DNA of 64,000 bases, taken from assembly GCF_004681975.1 (NCBI RefSeq), contig NZ_SMLK01000001.1:248001-312000 (forward strand), given 5' to 3'. The notes beneath the pieces are model-generated. The model worked only from the letters and a program-made list of their open reading frames with translations, searched no databases and was not told where the DNA came from. This document shows positions 28,714-35,926 of the stretch, piece by piece. Within the stretch, counting starts at the first letter, position 1; each line of letters starts with the position of its first letter. Origin of the DNA: Ramlibacter humi. GTDB taxonomy: Bacteria > Pseudomonadota > Gammaproteobacteria > Burkholderiales > Burkholderiaceae_C. Made by a program: the position numbers and the translations under genes.

Positions 28714-29348
28714 TCCGCGTCGTGCTGGCCGACGACCACGCCATCGTCCGCGAGGGCCTGAAGCGCATCGTCGGTGACGTGTCCGACCTGCAGGTGGTCG
28801 GCGAAGCCGCCGACGGCACCGAGGTGATGCAGCGCGTGCGCGAGCTGGACTTCGACGTGCTGGTGCTGGATCTGTCCATGCCCGGGCGCAGCGGCATGGA
28901 GCTGATCAAGCTGGTGAAGGCCGAGAAGCCCCGCCTGCGCATCCTCGTGCTGTCCATGCACCAGGAGACGCAGTACGCGGTGCGCGCCATCAAGTCGGGC
29001 GCCAGCGGCTACCTCACGAAGGAAACGGCGCCCGCCCAGCTGGAGCAGGCGCTGCGCAAGATCGCCGGCGGCGGCGCCTACATCAGCGCCGAGGTGGCTG
29101 AGCAGCTGGCGCTGGGCGCCATGCCCGGCGGCGCGCCTTCGGCGCCGCACGAGACGCTGTCCGACCGCGAGTTCGAGGTGTTCCGCCGCCTGGCGGCGGG
29201 CGATTCGGTCACCGACATCGCTACCGCACTGAATGTGTCGGTGAAGACCGTGAGCACGCACAAGGCCAACCTGATGGCCAAGCTGGCGCTGCAGAACCCG
29301 ACGGACCTGGTGCGGTATGCGATCAAGCATGGGTTGATCGAACCGTAG
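28710..29348 (+). CDS. NarL/FixJ-family response regulator
   Basis: 212 residues. The receiver domain (about 1-120) has the acidic pair DD at 8-9, the phospho-acceptor Asp54 (VLDLSMPG) and a conserved Lys in YLTKETAP. A LuxR-type helix-turn-helix lies at about 145-207 (LSDREFEVFRRLAAGDSVTDIA, shown in part). It is the partner of the PAS kinase. Two tandem palindromes upstream of the next transcription unit are plausible targets (inference). Confidence 0.88.
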   Translation: MIRVVLADDHAIVREGLKRIVGDVSDLQVVGEAADGTEVMQRVRELDFDVLVLDLSMPGRSGMELIKLVKAEKPRLRILVLSMHQETQYAVRAIKSGASGYLTKETAPAQLEQALRKIAGGGAYISAEVAEQLALGAMPGGAPSAPHETLSDREFEVFRRLAAGDSVTDIATALNVSVKTVSTHKANLMAKLALQNPTDLVRYAIKHGLIEP

Positions 29349-29396
29349 GGATTGCGTCCCGCAGAAGGCGCTGGGGTGTGATGTCCGTCGGGTTGC

Positions 29397-29439
29397 GAAT
29401 TCGGGAGCCATGGATTCCCGCCTTCGCGGGAATGACGCC
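29397..29439. repeat. dRS3-like repeat, left member of a 43-bp direct repeat around a GIY-YIG gene
   Basis: GAATTCGGGAGCCATGGATT onward, 43 bp identical to 29815-29857. The two copies enclose the GIY-YIG gene and a third, inverted unit. Confidence 0.85.
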
Positions 29440-29482
29440 GTTCTCCACGTTGGTTGGTCTCTCTTCGACGCTCTTTTTTCGG

Positions 29483-29517
29483 CGTCATCCCCGCGGAGGC
29501 GGGGATCCATGGCTTCC
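29483..29517. repeat. dRS3-like repeat at the 3' end of the GIY-YIG gene
   Basis: CGTCATCCCCGCGGAGGCGG and following bases. Opposite orientation to the flanking pair. It encodes the last residues ([10 protein letters not shown]) and the stop of the nuclease gene. Confidence 0.85.
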
Positions 29518-29799
29518 AATGATTTCGTCCCATAGATCCACCCAATCCGGGTTCCGCTCGCGTATCAGCCGGACCTTCCACGCGCGGTCCCACTTCTTCA
29601 GGCGCTTCTCCCTCGTGATCGCGAGCGCCATCGTGTCGAACAACTCGTAGTACACGAGATGCGTCACGGCATACCGTGCAGTGAAGCCGGGGGCGAGGTG
29701 CTCGCGGTGTTGCCAAACGCGTTTGACCAAGTCGGAAGTCACGCCGATGTACAGCGTGCCGTTCGGCCCTGAAGAGAGGATGTAGACGGCCGGTCGCAT
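29485..29799 (-). CDS. GIY-YIG family nuclease, flanked by direct repeats
   Basis: 104 residues. The GIY-YIG pattern appears as VYILSS (about 5-10) and LYIGVT (about 16-21), with the conserved Arg in LVKRVWQHR and Glu in AITREKRLKKW, so the catalytic core looks intact. Short single-domain proteins of this type are widespread and mostly uncharacterised. The start at 29799 is chosen because the upstream in-frame part is repeat DNA. Its C-terminal tail is repeat-encoded, and a perfect 43-bp direct repeat encloses the gene, which suggests that gene and repeats move as a unit. Confidence 0.82.
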   Translation of the reverse strand: MRPAVYILSSGPNGTLYIGVTSDLVKRVWQHREHLAPGFTARYAVTHLVYYELFDTMALAITREKRLKKWDRAWKVRLIRERNPDWVDLWDEIIGSHGSPPPRG

Positions 29800-29814
29800 C
29801 TGCGAAGCGTGGAG

Positions 29815-29857
29815 GAATTCGGGAGCCATGGATTCCCGCCTTCGCGGGAATGACGCC
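29815..29857. repeat. dRS3-like repeat, right member of the 43-bp direct repeat
   Basis: Identical to 29397-29439 over 43 bp, beginning at the GAATTC and ending at GACGCC. It lies 15 bp upstream of the nuclease start. Confidence 0.85.
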
Positions 29858-29894
29858 AATACGGGTTGTTCGCCTGAAGGGCAAATCGGCTCTC

Positions 29895-29923
29895 GGAATA
29901 TTCCTAGCCCACCTCGGAATTCC
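29895..29923. promoter_or_regulatory. Tandem palindromes GGAATATTCC and GGAATTCC
   Basis: Two perfect palindromes (29895-29904 and 29916-29923), each preceded by CTC, with left edges 21 bp apart, about two helical turns. They lie 86 bp before the receiver-fnr unit. Such spacing fits a dimeric response regulator, for example the NarL-type protein encoded upstream. Confidence 0.45.
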
Positions 29924-30008
29924 CACCCCGACGAACCGGACGCCTCCTAGCCCGCGTTTCAGCGCGCGCCGATGGCCCGCGCGCGCCCCGCCCGGCAAAG
30001 TTCGGGAC

Positions 30009-30392
30009 ATGGACAACGCCATCACCGCCGCACCGCTGCGGGTCTTCCTTGCCGACGATTCCGACGCCATCCGCCGCCGCGTGGCCGCGCTGCTGGCCGG
30101 CGACGAGATCGCCATCGTGGGGGAGGCGGGCACGCCGCAAGGCTCCATCGACGGCATCCTGGCCGCGGGCCCCGACGTGGTGGTGCTGGACGTGCAGCTG
30201 GAAGGCGGCACGGGCTTGCAGGTACTGCGCGCGGTGCGCGAGGCCCGCCCGGCCATCGCCTTCGTCGTCCTGTCGAACAACGCCAGCGAGCCGTACCGCC
30301 GCCGCTACCTGGGCGCGGGCGCGCGCACCTTCCTGGACAAGAGCAGCGAGTTCGACCGTCTCGCCGCCGCCGTCGCCGCCAGCCGCCACTGA
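30009..30392 (+). CDS. Single-domain response regulator (receiver only)
   Basis: 127 residues. One receiver domain with the DD pair (about 16-17), phospho-acceptor Asp61 (VVVLDVQLEGG) and the Lys of FLDKSSEF. No output domain, so it probably acts by protein contact or as a phosphate sink. Its cognate kinase is not certain; the PAS kinase at 27670 is the nearest. It lies 18 bp before fnr and probably shares its transcript. The start at 30009 fits the domain boundary. Confidence 0.82.
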   Translation: MDNAITAAPLRVFLADDSDAIRRRVAALLAGDEIAIVGEAGTPQGSIDGILAAGPDVVVLDVQLEGGTGLQVLRAVREARPAIAFVVLSNNASEPYRRRYLGAGARTFLDKSSEFDRLAAAVAASRH

Positions 30393-30410
30393 ACCCCGAG
30401 AGAGACCGCC

Positions 30411-31199
30411 ATGTCCCAACCCGCCTTCGCCGAAACCAGCAGCGTCCCCATCCAGTTCGTGTCGCGCTCGCGCCAGCGCGCCGAAGCGCCGCCCGCGCTG
30501 ACGACGGTCTGCTCCAGCTGCCACCTGAAGGACCTGTGCCTGCCCTGCGGCATGAGCGCGCCGACCGTGGAGCGCCTGGACGGCCTGCACTTCGGCCGCC
30601 GTCGCGTGAAGGCCGGCCAACCGCTGTACCGCGCGGGCGAATCGTTCCAAGCGATCTACGCCGTGCGCAGCGGCACCTTCAAGTCCACGCTGGGCGCCAC
30701 CGACGGCCGCGAGCAGGTCACCGGCTTCGCCATGGCCGGCGAGCTGATGGGCCTGGACGGGCTGGCGCAGGGCCGCCACCCCAGCACGGCCGTGGCGCTG
30801 GAAGACGCGGAGATCTGCGCCATCCCGTATGACCACCTGATGGAGCTGTCCGCCGACAGCGGCGAGCTACAGCGCGCCGTGGGCCGCCTGATGAGCCGCG
30901 AGATCGTGCGCGAGCACAGCCTCATGATGCTGCTGGGCAGCATGAACGCGGAAGAGCGGCTGGCGGCCTTTCTGCTGAACGTGTCGCAGCGCATGAAGGC
31001 GCGCGGCTGGTCGGCCACCGAGTTCCACCTGCGCATGTCGCGCGCCGAGATCGGCAGCTACCTGGGCATGAAGCTGGAGACGGTGAGCCGCACGTTCTCG
31101 GCCTTCGTGCAGCAGCGGTTGCTGGAAGTGGACAAGCGCCACATCCGCATCCTGGACCTGGAAGCGCTGACGCGCACTTTCGAGGGCCGCCTGCAGTGA
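30411..31199 (+). CDS. fnr: FNR-type oxygen-sensing transcriptional regulator
   Basis: 262 residues. The N-terminal cysteines C34-x2-C37-x5-C43 plus C46 match the 4Fe-4S ligand spacing of FNR, and a further Cys in EDAEICAIPY would be the fourth ligand. A cyclic-nucleotide-binding-like domain follows (about 55-165), then a Crp helix-turn-helix (about 190-245) with MSRAEIGSYLGMKLETVSRT. It activates genes for low-oxygen respiration. FNR boxes before hemN, ccoN and the Usp/ccoI pair make those likely targets. Confidence 0.9.
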   Translation: MSQPAFAETSSVPIQFVSRSRQRAEAPPALTTVCSSCHLKDLCLPCGMSAPTVERLDGLHFGRRRVKAGQPLYRAGESFQAIYAVRSGTFKSTLGATDGREQVTGFAMAGELMGLDGLAQGRHPSTAVALEDAEICAIPYDHLMELSADSGELQRAVGRLMSREIVREHSLMMLLGSMNAEERLAAFLLNVSQRMKARGWSATEFHLRMSRAEIGSYLGMKLETVSRTFSAFVQQRLLEVDKRHIRILDLEALTRTFEGRLQ

Positions 31200-31213
31200 G
31201 CGGCGTCCTTTCC

Positions 31214-31227
31214 TTGACGCCCGTCAA
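31214..31227. promoter_or_regulatory. FNR/Anr-type box upstream of hemN
   Basis: TTGACGCCCGTCAA, in the interval between the fnr stop and the hemN GTG at 31262, with its centre about 41.5 bp before that GTG. It supports the later hemN start over a GTG at 31196 that overlaps fnr. Confidence 0.7.
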
Positions 31228-31261
31228 CGCGGCCGGGGCGTCCCCGGCGCAGAGTGGCGAA

Positions 31262-32641
31262 GTGAACACCGCCGTCCTGCCTGCCGACCTGCTGCGCCGC
31301 TTCGACGTGAGCGGCCCGCGCTACACCTCGTACCCCACCGCCGACCGCTTCGTCGAGGCCTACGGCCCCGAAGACCACGAGCGCGTTTTGCGCCAGCGCG
31401 CGGACAGCGCCGCGCGGCCGCTGTCGCTGTACGTGCACGTGCCGTTCTGCGAATCGGTCTGCTACTACTGCGCCTGCAACAAGATCATCACCAAGCGGTA
31501 CGAGCGCGCGCGGCCCTACCTGGAACTGCTGGAGCGCGAAGCGGCCCTGACCGCCAGCCTGGCCGGTCCCCGCCAAGCCGTGAGCCAGCTGCACCTGGGC
31601 GGCGGCACGCCGACCTTCCTGTCGGACGAAGAACTGTCGTCGCTGATGGCCATGCTGGGCCGGCACTTCGCGCCGGTACCGGGCGGCGAGTACTCCGTTG
31701 AAGTCGACCCGCGCACCGTCACGCGCGAGCGCCTGGCGCACTTGGCGCGTCTGGGCTTCAACCGCCTGAGCTTCGGCGTTCAGGATTTCGACGCACGCGT
31801 GCAGGCCGCGGTGCACCGCGTGCAGCCTTACGGGCAAGTCGCCGCACTGGTGGCCGATGCGCGCGAGCTGGGCTTCGAGTCGCTCAACGTGGACCTCATC
31901 TACGGCCTGCCGCTGCAGACGCCCGCTTCGTTCGCGCGCACCATCGCGCAGGTTCGCGACCTGCGGCCCGACCGCATCGCGCTGTACGGTTACGCGCACC
32001 TGCCCGAGCGCTTCAAGCCGCAGCGGCGCATCGTGCCGGCGGAACTGCCCGCGGGCGGCGACAAGCTGGCGATGCTGGCCGGCGCCATCGATGCGTTGGG
32101 CGACGCGGGCTACGTGTACGTGGGCATGGACCACTTCGCGCTGCCGGACGACGCGCTGGCCGTGGCCAAGCGGCAGGGCCGCCTGCACCGCAATTTCCAG
32201 GGCTACAGCACGCAGCCGGATTGCGACCTGATCGGGCTGGGCGTGTCGGCCATCAGCCGCATCGGCGCGGCCTATGCGCAGAACGCCAAGACCATGGACG
32301 AGTACGAGGACCGGCTGCGCCTGGGGCAGCTGCCCGTGGTGCGCGGCCTGTCGATGGACCGCGACGACCTGGTGCGGCGCGCGGTGATCATGAGCCTGAT
32401 GTGCCAGGGGCAGGTGCTGTTCGAAGCGGTGGAGGAAGCGTGGCTGCTGGACTTCCGCAGCTACTTCGCTTCGGAACTCGCGCGACTGGAACAGATGGCC
32501 GGCGACGGGCTGGTGCGCGTGGACGACAGCGGCATCCAGGTGACCGCCGCCGGCTGGTACGTGGTGCGCGCCATCGGCATGGTGTTCGACCGCTACCTGC
32601 AGGCCGACCGGCAGCGCACGCGCTTCTCGCGCATCCTGTGA
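31262..32641 (+). CDS. hemN: Oxygen-independent coproporphyrinogen III oxidase
   Basis: 459 residues, a radical SAM enzyme. The cluster motif CESVCYYCACNK (CxxxCxxC plus the extra Cys of HemN) is intact, followed by LHLGGGTPTFL and FNRLSFGVQDFD. It converts coproporphyrinogen III to protoporphyrinogen IX without oxygen, supplying haem for the oxidase. The GTG at 31262 begins just before the conserved RRFDVSGPRYTSYPTADRF; a GTG at 31196 would place an FNR box inside the coding sequence. Confidence 0.91.
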   Translation: MNTAVLPADLLRRFDVSGPRYTSYPTADRFVEAYGPEDHERVLRQRADSAARPLSLYVHVPFCESVCYYCACNKIITKRYERARPYLELLEREAALTASLAGPRQAVSQLHLGGGTPTFLSDEELSSLMAMLGRHFAPVPGGEYSVEVDPRTVTRERLAHLARLGFNRLSFGVQDFDARVQAAVHRVQPYGQVAALVADARELGFESLNVDLIYGLPLQTPASFARTIAQVRDLRPDRIALYGYAHLPERFKPQRRIVPAELPAGGDKLAMLAGAIDALGDAGYVYVGMDHFALPDDALAVAKRQGRLHRNFQGYSTQPDCDLIGLGVSAISRIGAAYAQNAKTMDEYEDRLRLGQLPVVRGLSMDRDDLVRRAVIMSLMCQGQVLFEAVEEAWLLDFRSYFASELARLEQMAGDGLVRVDDSGIQVTAAGWYVVRAIGMVFDRYLQADRQRTRFSRIL

Positions 32642-32645
32642 AGCC

Positions 32646-33323
32646 ATGACGCCGACGCTGGCGGCCACCGCTTTCCTGATGGGCCTGGCCGGCGGGCCGC
32701 ATTGCGCGGCCATGTGCGGCGCGGCGTGCGTGGGTATCGCGCACGCGGGGCACGGGTCTGCCGCCAGGCGAGCGATGCAGTTCCAGGTCGGGCGGCTCCT
32801 TGGCTACTCGGCCGCGGGCGCGGTGGTGGCGAGCGCGGCGCAGGCGCTGGCCTGGCTGGTGCAGCACACGGCCGTGCTGAAGCCGGCGTGGGCGCTGATG
32901 CATGTCGTGGTGCTGGGCTGGGGGCTCAGCCTGCTGGTGATGGCGCGGCAGCCGGTGTGGCTGGACGGCTTCGGGCGTTCGGTGTGGGGCCGCGTGCGGC
33001 CCTGGGCGGGCGCGCGCGGCGGTGCATTCGGCGCGGGTGCACTGTGGACTTTCATGCCGTGCGGGCTGCTGTACTCGGCCTTGCTGGTGGCTTCGCTCGC
33101 GGGTGACTCGCGCGGTGGTGCGTTGTCGATGGCGTTGTTCGCGGCCGGCAGCGGCCTGGGCCTGTGGCTGGCGCCGCGGCTCTTCCATTGGCTGAGCGGG
33201 CAGGGCAACCGTTGGCGGCAGGCCGGCGGCACGCGCGTTGCAGGCGCCATCCTGGTGGTCGTTGCCGTCTGGGCGCTGTGGGCCGACACCATGCACCGCA
33301 TCGCGCAGTGGTGCGGGCTATAA
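32646..33323 (+). CDS. TauE/SafE (UreH-like) family membrane protein
   Basis: 225 residues with about six membrane spans. The N-terminal GGPHCAAMCG and later TFMPCGLLYSALL carry the conserved Cys and Met residues of the cytochrome-biogenesis/urease-accessory (UreH/DsbD-like) type of TauE/SafE proteins. Members near cbb3 genes have been linked to copper supply or cytochrome c maturation (family knowledge); the role here is inferred. It is 4 bp after hemN and probably co-transcribed. Its stop codon lies inside the LigR-type site for ligC. Confidence 0.78.
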   Translation: MTPTLAATAFLMGLAGGPHCAAMCGAACVGIAHAGHGSAARRAMQFQVGRLLGYSAAGAVVASAAQALAWLVQHTAVLKPAWALMHVVVLGWGLSLLVMARQPVWLDGFGRSVWGRVRPWAGARGGAFGAGALWTFMPCGLLYSALLVASLAGDSRGGALSMALFAAGSGLGLWLAPRLFHWLSGQGNRWRQAGGTRVAGAILVVVAVWALWADTMHRIAQWCGL

Positions 33324-33344
33324 GCCCTTGTTCTAGCTGTTAGC
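33317..33344. promoter_or_regulatory. Putative LigR operator upstream of ligC
   Basis: 25 of 28 positions are identical to 13771-13798. It overlaps the end of the preceding gene, and the ligC ATG is 66 bp further on, almost the same distance as in the lig operon. A CACAAT -10 candidate is at 33381. Confidence 0.65.
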
Positions 33345-33410
33345 CCCGCCGCCGGGTTCCGTTGGGGTACGGCGCGCCCGCACAATCGCGGGCGAACCAG
33401 GAGAACCCCC

Positions 33411-34364
33411 ATGAGCAAACCGCTGCGCATCGCGCTGGCCGGCGCCGGCGCCTTCGGCCAGAAGCATCTGGACGCGCTGAAGCTGATCGATGGCGTGCAG
33501 GTCACGTCCGTCATCGGCCGCGAGCTGGACAAGACGAGGGAAGTCGCCGCCAGGTACGGCATCGGCCACGTCACCACCGACCTGGACGAAACGCTGAAGC
33601 GAGACGACGTCGACGCGGTGATCCTGTGCACGCCCACGCAGATGCACGCTTCGCAGTCGCTGGCCTGCCTGTCGGCCGGCAAGCACGTGCAGGCGGAGAT
33701 CCCGCTGTGCGACAACCTGGCCGACGGCATCGCGGTGGTGAAGAAGCAGAGGGAGACGGGACTGGTGGCCATGTGCGGCCACACGCGCCGCTTCAACCCC
33801 AGCCACCAGTACGTGCACAAGAAGGTCCTGGCCGGCGAGTTCCGCATCCAGCAGATGGACGTGCAGACTTATTTCTTCCGCCGCACCAACATGAACGCGC
33901 TGGGCCAGCCGCGCAGCTGGACCGACCACCTGCTGTGGCACCACGCCGCGCACACGGTGGACCTGTTCCAGTACCAGACCGGCAAGCGCGTGGTGAAGGC
34001 CAACGCGGTGCAGGGGCCGATCCATCCGGCGCTGGGCATCGCGATGGACATGAGCATCCAGCTGAAGGCCGAGGACGGCGCCATCTGCACGCTGTCGCTC
34101 TCGTTCAACAACGACGGCCCTCTGGGCACGTTCTTCCGCTACATCGGCGACACCGCGACCTACATCGCGCGCTACGACGACCTGGTGAACGGCAAGGACG
34201 AGAAGATCGACGTGTCCAAGGTGGACGTGTCGATGAATGGCATCGAACTGCAGGACCGCGAGTTCGTCGCGGCGATTCGCGAAGGGCGGGAGCCGAATGC
34301 GAGCGTGGCGCAGGTGCTGCCTTGTTATGAGGTGCTCGACCAGCTGGAGAAGCAGCTGGCATAA
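33411..34364 (+). CDS. ligC: 4-carboxy-2-hydroxymuconate-6-semialdehyde dehydrogenase
   Basis: 317 residues, Gfo/Idh/MocA family. The NADP-binding start RIALAGAGAFGQKHLDAL, then ILCTPTQMHASQS, the active-site region AEIPLCDN and the long stretch around GHTRRFNPSHQY and WTDHLLWHHAAHTVDLF match LigC closely. It oxidises the LigAB ring-cleavage product (as its hemiacetal) to 2-pyrone-4,6-dicarboxylate, the LigI substrate. It is separated from the other lig genes by about 15 kb. CAGGAGAACCCCC precedes the ATG, and an apparent LigR site lies upstream. Confidence 0.9.
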   Translation: MSKPLRIALAGAGAFGQKHLDALKLIDGVQVTSVIGRELDKTREVAARYGIGHVTTDLDETLKRDDVDAVILCTPTQMHASQSLACLSAGKHVQAEIPLCDNLADGIAVVKKQRETGLVAMCGHTRRFNPSHQYVHKKVLAGEFRIQQMDVQTYFFRRTNMNALGQPRSWTDHLLWHHAAHTVDLFQYQTGKRVVKANAVQGPIHPALGIAMDMSIQLKAEDGAICTLSLSFNNDGPLGTFFRYIGDTATYIARYDDLVNGKDEKIDVSKVDVSMNGIELQDREFVAAIREGREPNASVAQVLPCYEVLDQLEKQLA

Positions 34365-34686
34365 GCCGTCCGGCTCGTCGCGAGGTACCGGTAGTCCGCG
34401 CGGCGCGCCAGGCGGTGCCCGGCCTGGGCTCATTCTCCGGCGATGTTTGAGCGCTGTCGCGCTGGCGTCATTCCCGCCTCCGCTGGGATGACGCGGGTGA
34501 GAGGGCGACCCGTCGGGGGAAAGGGCGAGGTGCGGAGCGCAGGTAAAATCCAGCTCGAGGCGCTGAGGGGCGCCTTCCCGCACAAGAGGCTCTCACCCTC
34601 GTCACACGTCTTGCAGACCTGACAGTCCATCCTGTTTCGTCGGCCCACTTCGCGGGGAAGGGCCAATTGCGAAAAGGACTCCTGTC
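34365..34686. other. Gene-free interval with a degenerate dRS3-like unit (34466-34493)
   Basis: No credible gene. It contains CGTCATTCCCGCC...TGGGATGACG at 34466-34493, a decayed copy of the dRS3-like unit. The last 180 bases form a long leader before the next gene, with a possible -10 (TAAAAT at 34541) and AAAGGACTCC as ribosome site. No tRNA or known riboswitch was recognised. Confidence 0.6.
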
Positions 34687-35031
34687 ATGGCTTCTCCCGC
34701 CGACACCTCCGCCCGCCGCCGCGAACTCTCGCGTGCCGCGCGCGACGCGTTCCCGCCGATGGGCGTGTACGCCATCCGCAACCTCGAGACCGGCGCCACG
34801 CAGGTCGCCGCCAGCCGCAACGTGCCGGGTGCGATCAACCGCGTGAATTTCGAACTGCGCCAGCGCACCCACCGCGACCGCGCGCTCCAGGGCGCGTGGG
34901 ACCGCCTGGGCGAGCAGGGCGTGCGCATCGACGTGCTGGAAATGGTGCGCGAGCGTTCCGATCCAACTTTCGATCACGATGCCGAACTGGCGGCGTTGCT
35001 GGAATTGTGGCGGGCGGAGCTGCAGGCATGA
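34687..35031 (+). CDS. GIY-YIG-like small protein
   Basis: 114 residues. The segment MGVYAIRNLETGATQVAASRNV resembles a GIY-YIG core with degenerate second half (QVAAS in place of YIG), followed by a helix with Arg residues. A related small family in proteobacteria is annotated as GIY-YIG nuclease; loss of the second motif makes catalysis doubtful. It overlaps the next gene as ATGA and begins a three-gene unit. Function unknown. Confidence 0.65.
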   Translation: MASPADTSARRRELSRAARDAFPPMGVYAIRNLETGATQVAASRNVPGAINRVNFELRQRTHRDRALQGAWDRLGEQGVRIDVLEMVRERSDPTFDHDAELAALLELWRAELQA

Positions 35032-35447
35032 GCCCCCTCGACTTCTGCCTGGGCCTGCACCGCGCCGGCGCTGCCCTGCGCCTCAAGCTCGACGAGGAGC
35101 TGGGCTTTCTGCACGGCCTGGGCTGGGACGAGTTCGTGCTGCTCTCCAGCCTGGATGGCCACCCCGGCGGCCTGCCGTTGCGCGACCTCGGCCGCCTGCT
35201 TGGCCTGCAAGCCTCGGCGCTGCTGCGCCGCCTGCCGCCGCTGGAGAAAACCGGCTGGCTGGCGCGCGAGCGCGGCGCTGGTGGCATGCGTGTCGTGCTG
35301 CGTCCCGGCGGCCGCCGGCTGGCCCGCGAGGCGCGCGAAACGGCCGCGCATCTCTGTGACGTCGCGCTGGGATCCGATCCCGCTTTGCCGACTGCCGCCG
35401 AAGTGCTGGCCCGCATGTCGTCCAGCCCGGCGCTGCGCACGCCGTGA
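35028..35447 (+). CDS. Probable MarR-like winged-helix regulator
   Basis: 139 residues. The order of segments (long helix FLHGLGWDEFVLLSSL, then LRDLGRLLGLQASALLRRLPPLEKTGWLAR, shown in part, and a beta wing RVVLRPGGRRL) follows the MarR fold. It overlaps both neighbours (ATGA upstream, GTGA downstream), so all three are translated together. Ligand and target unknown. Confidence 0.68.
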   Translation: MSPLDFCLGLHRAGAALRLKLDEELGFLHGLGWDEFVLLSSLDGHPGGLPLRDLGRLLGLQASALLRRLPPLEKTGWLARERGAGGMRVVLRPGGRRLAREARETAAHLCDVALGSDPALPTAAEVLARMSSSPALRTP

Positions 35448-35926
35448 GCGCCGCGATCGAGGAACTGAAGGTTCGCGCCCGCGTGCGGCTGAATGCCGCG
35501 CGGCGCGAAGGCCTGGAGAGCCGCCTGCGCGACCGCCTGCACGAGGTGGCGCGCGAGGTGGGCTTCGCGGACTGGGAGCACGCGCGCCACGTGCTCGAAG
35601 GCCTGGCCGCGCCCGGCGACGATTTCGGCACCTTCTGGCATTCGCCGCGCACGACGTCGATGCTCAACGAGTGGTTCGCGGACCTCGGGCAGGCCCGGGC
35701 AGCCCTGGCGCGCGGCAGGCGCGCTTACCTGCTGCCCTACCGGCGCCAGTTCATGCTCGTCGGTGAGGACTTCATCCGTGAACTTGGCCTGGACCCGCGC
35801 GACCCGCACTGGGACGCCGCTGGCCGCGACCTGGTTGCCGCCAGCGGCAGCCCGGCCTGGCACGCGCTGACTGAACGGCGTGTTCGCGCGCTTCGCGCCG
35901 CGCCGGGCGACGCTGTCAGTCCTTGA
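35444..35926 (+). CDS. Hypothetical protein of three-gene unit
   Basis: 160 residues from a GTG that overlaps the previous stop. Rich in Arg, Ala and Asp, mostly helical in appearance, with FWHSPRTTSMLNEWFADLG in the middle and a predicted alpha/beta C-terminal half. No signal, no membrane span and no family recognised. It overlaps the end of the histidine kinase gene on the other strand by 11 bp. Confidence 0.6.
   Translation: MSAAIEELKVRARVRLNAARREGLESRLRDRLHEVAREVGFADWEHARHVLEGLAAPGDDFGTFWHSPRTTSMLNEWFADLGQARAALARGRRAYLLPYRRQFMLVGEDFIRELGLDPRDPHWDAAGRDLVAASGSPAWHALTERRVRALRAAPGDAVSP

Noticed and set aside
31196-31261. Earlier GTG start for hemN overlapping the fnr stop
   Set aside because: It would put an FNR box inside the coding sequence and adds residues that do not resemble HemN.
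34365-34686. tRNA or riboswitch in the gap after ligC
   Set aside because: No cloverleaf, no CCA-type end and no known riboswitch core could be found by eye.
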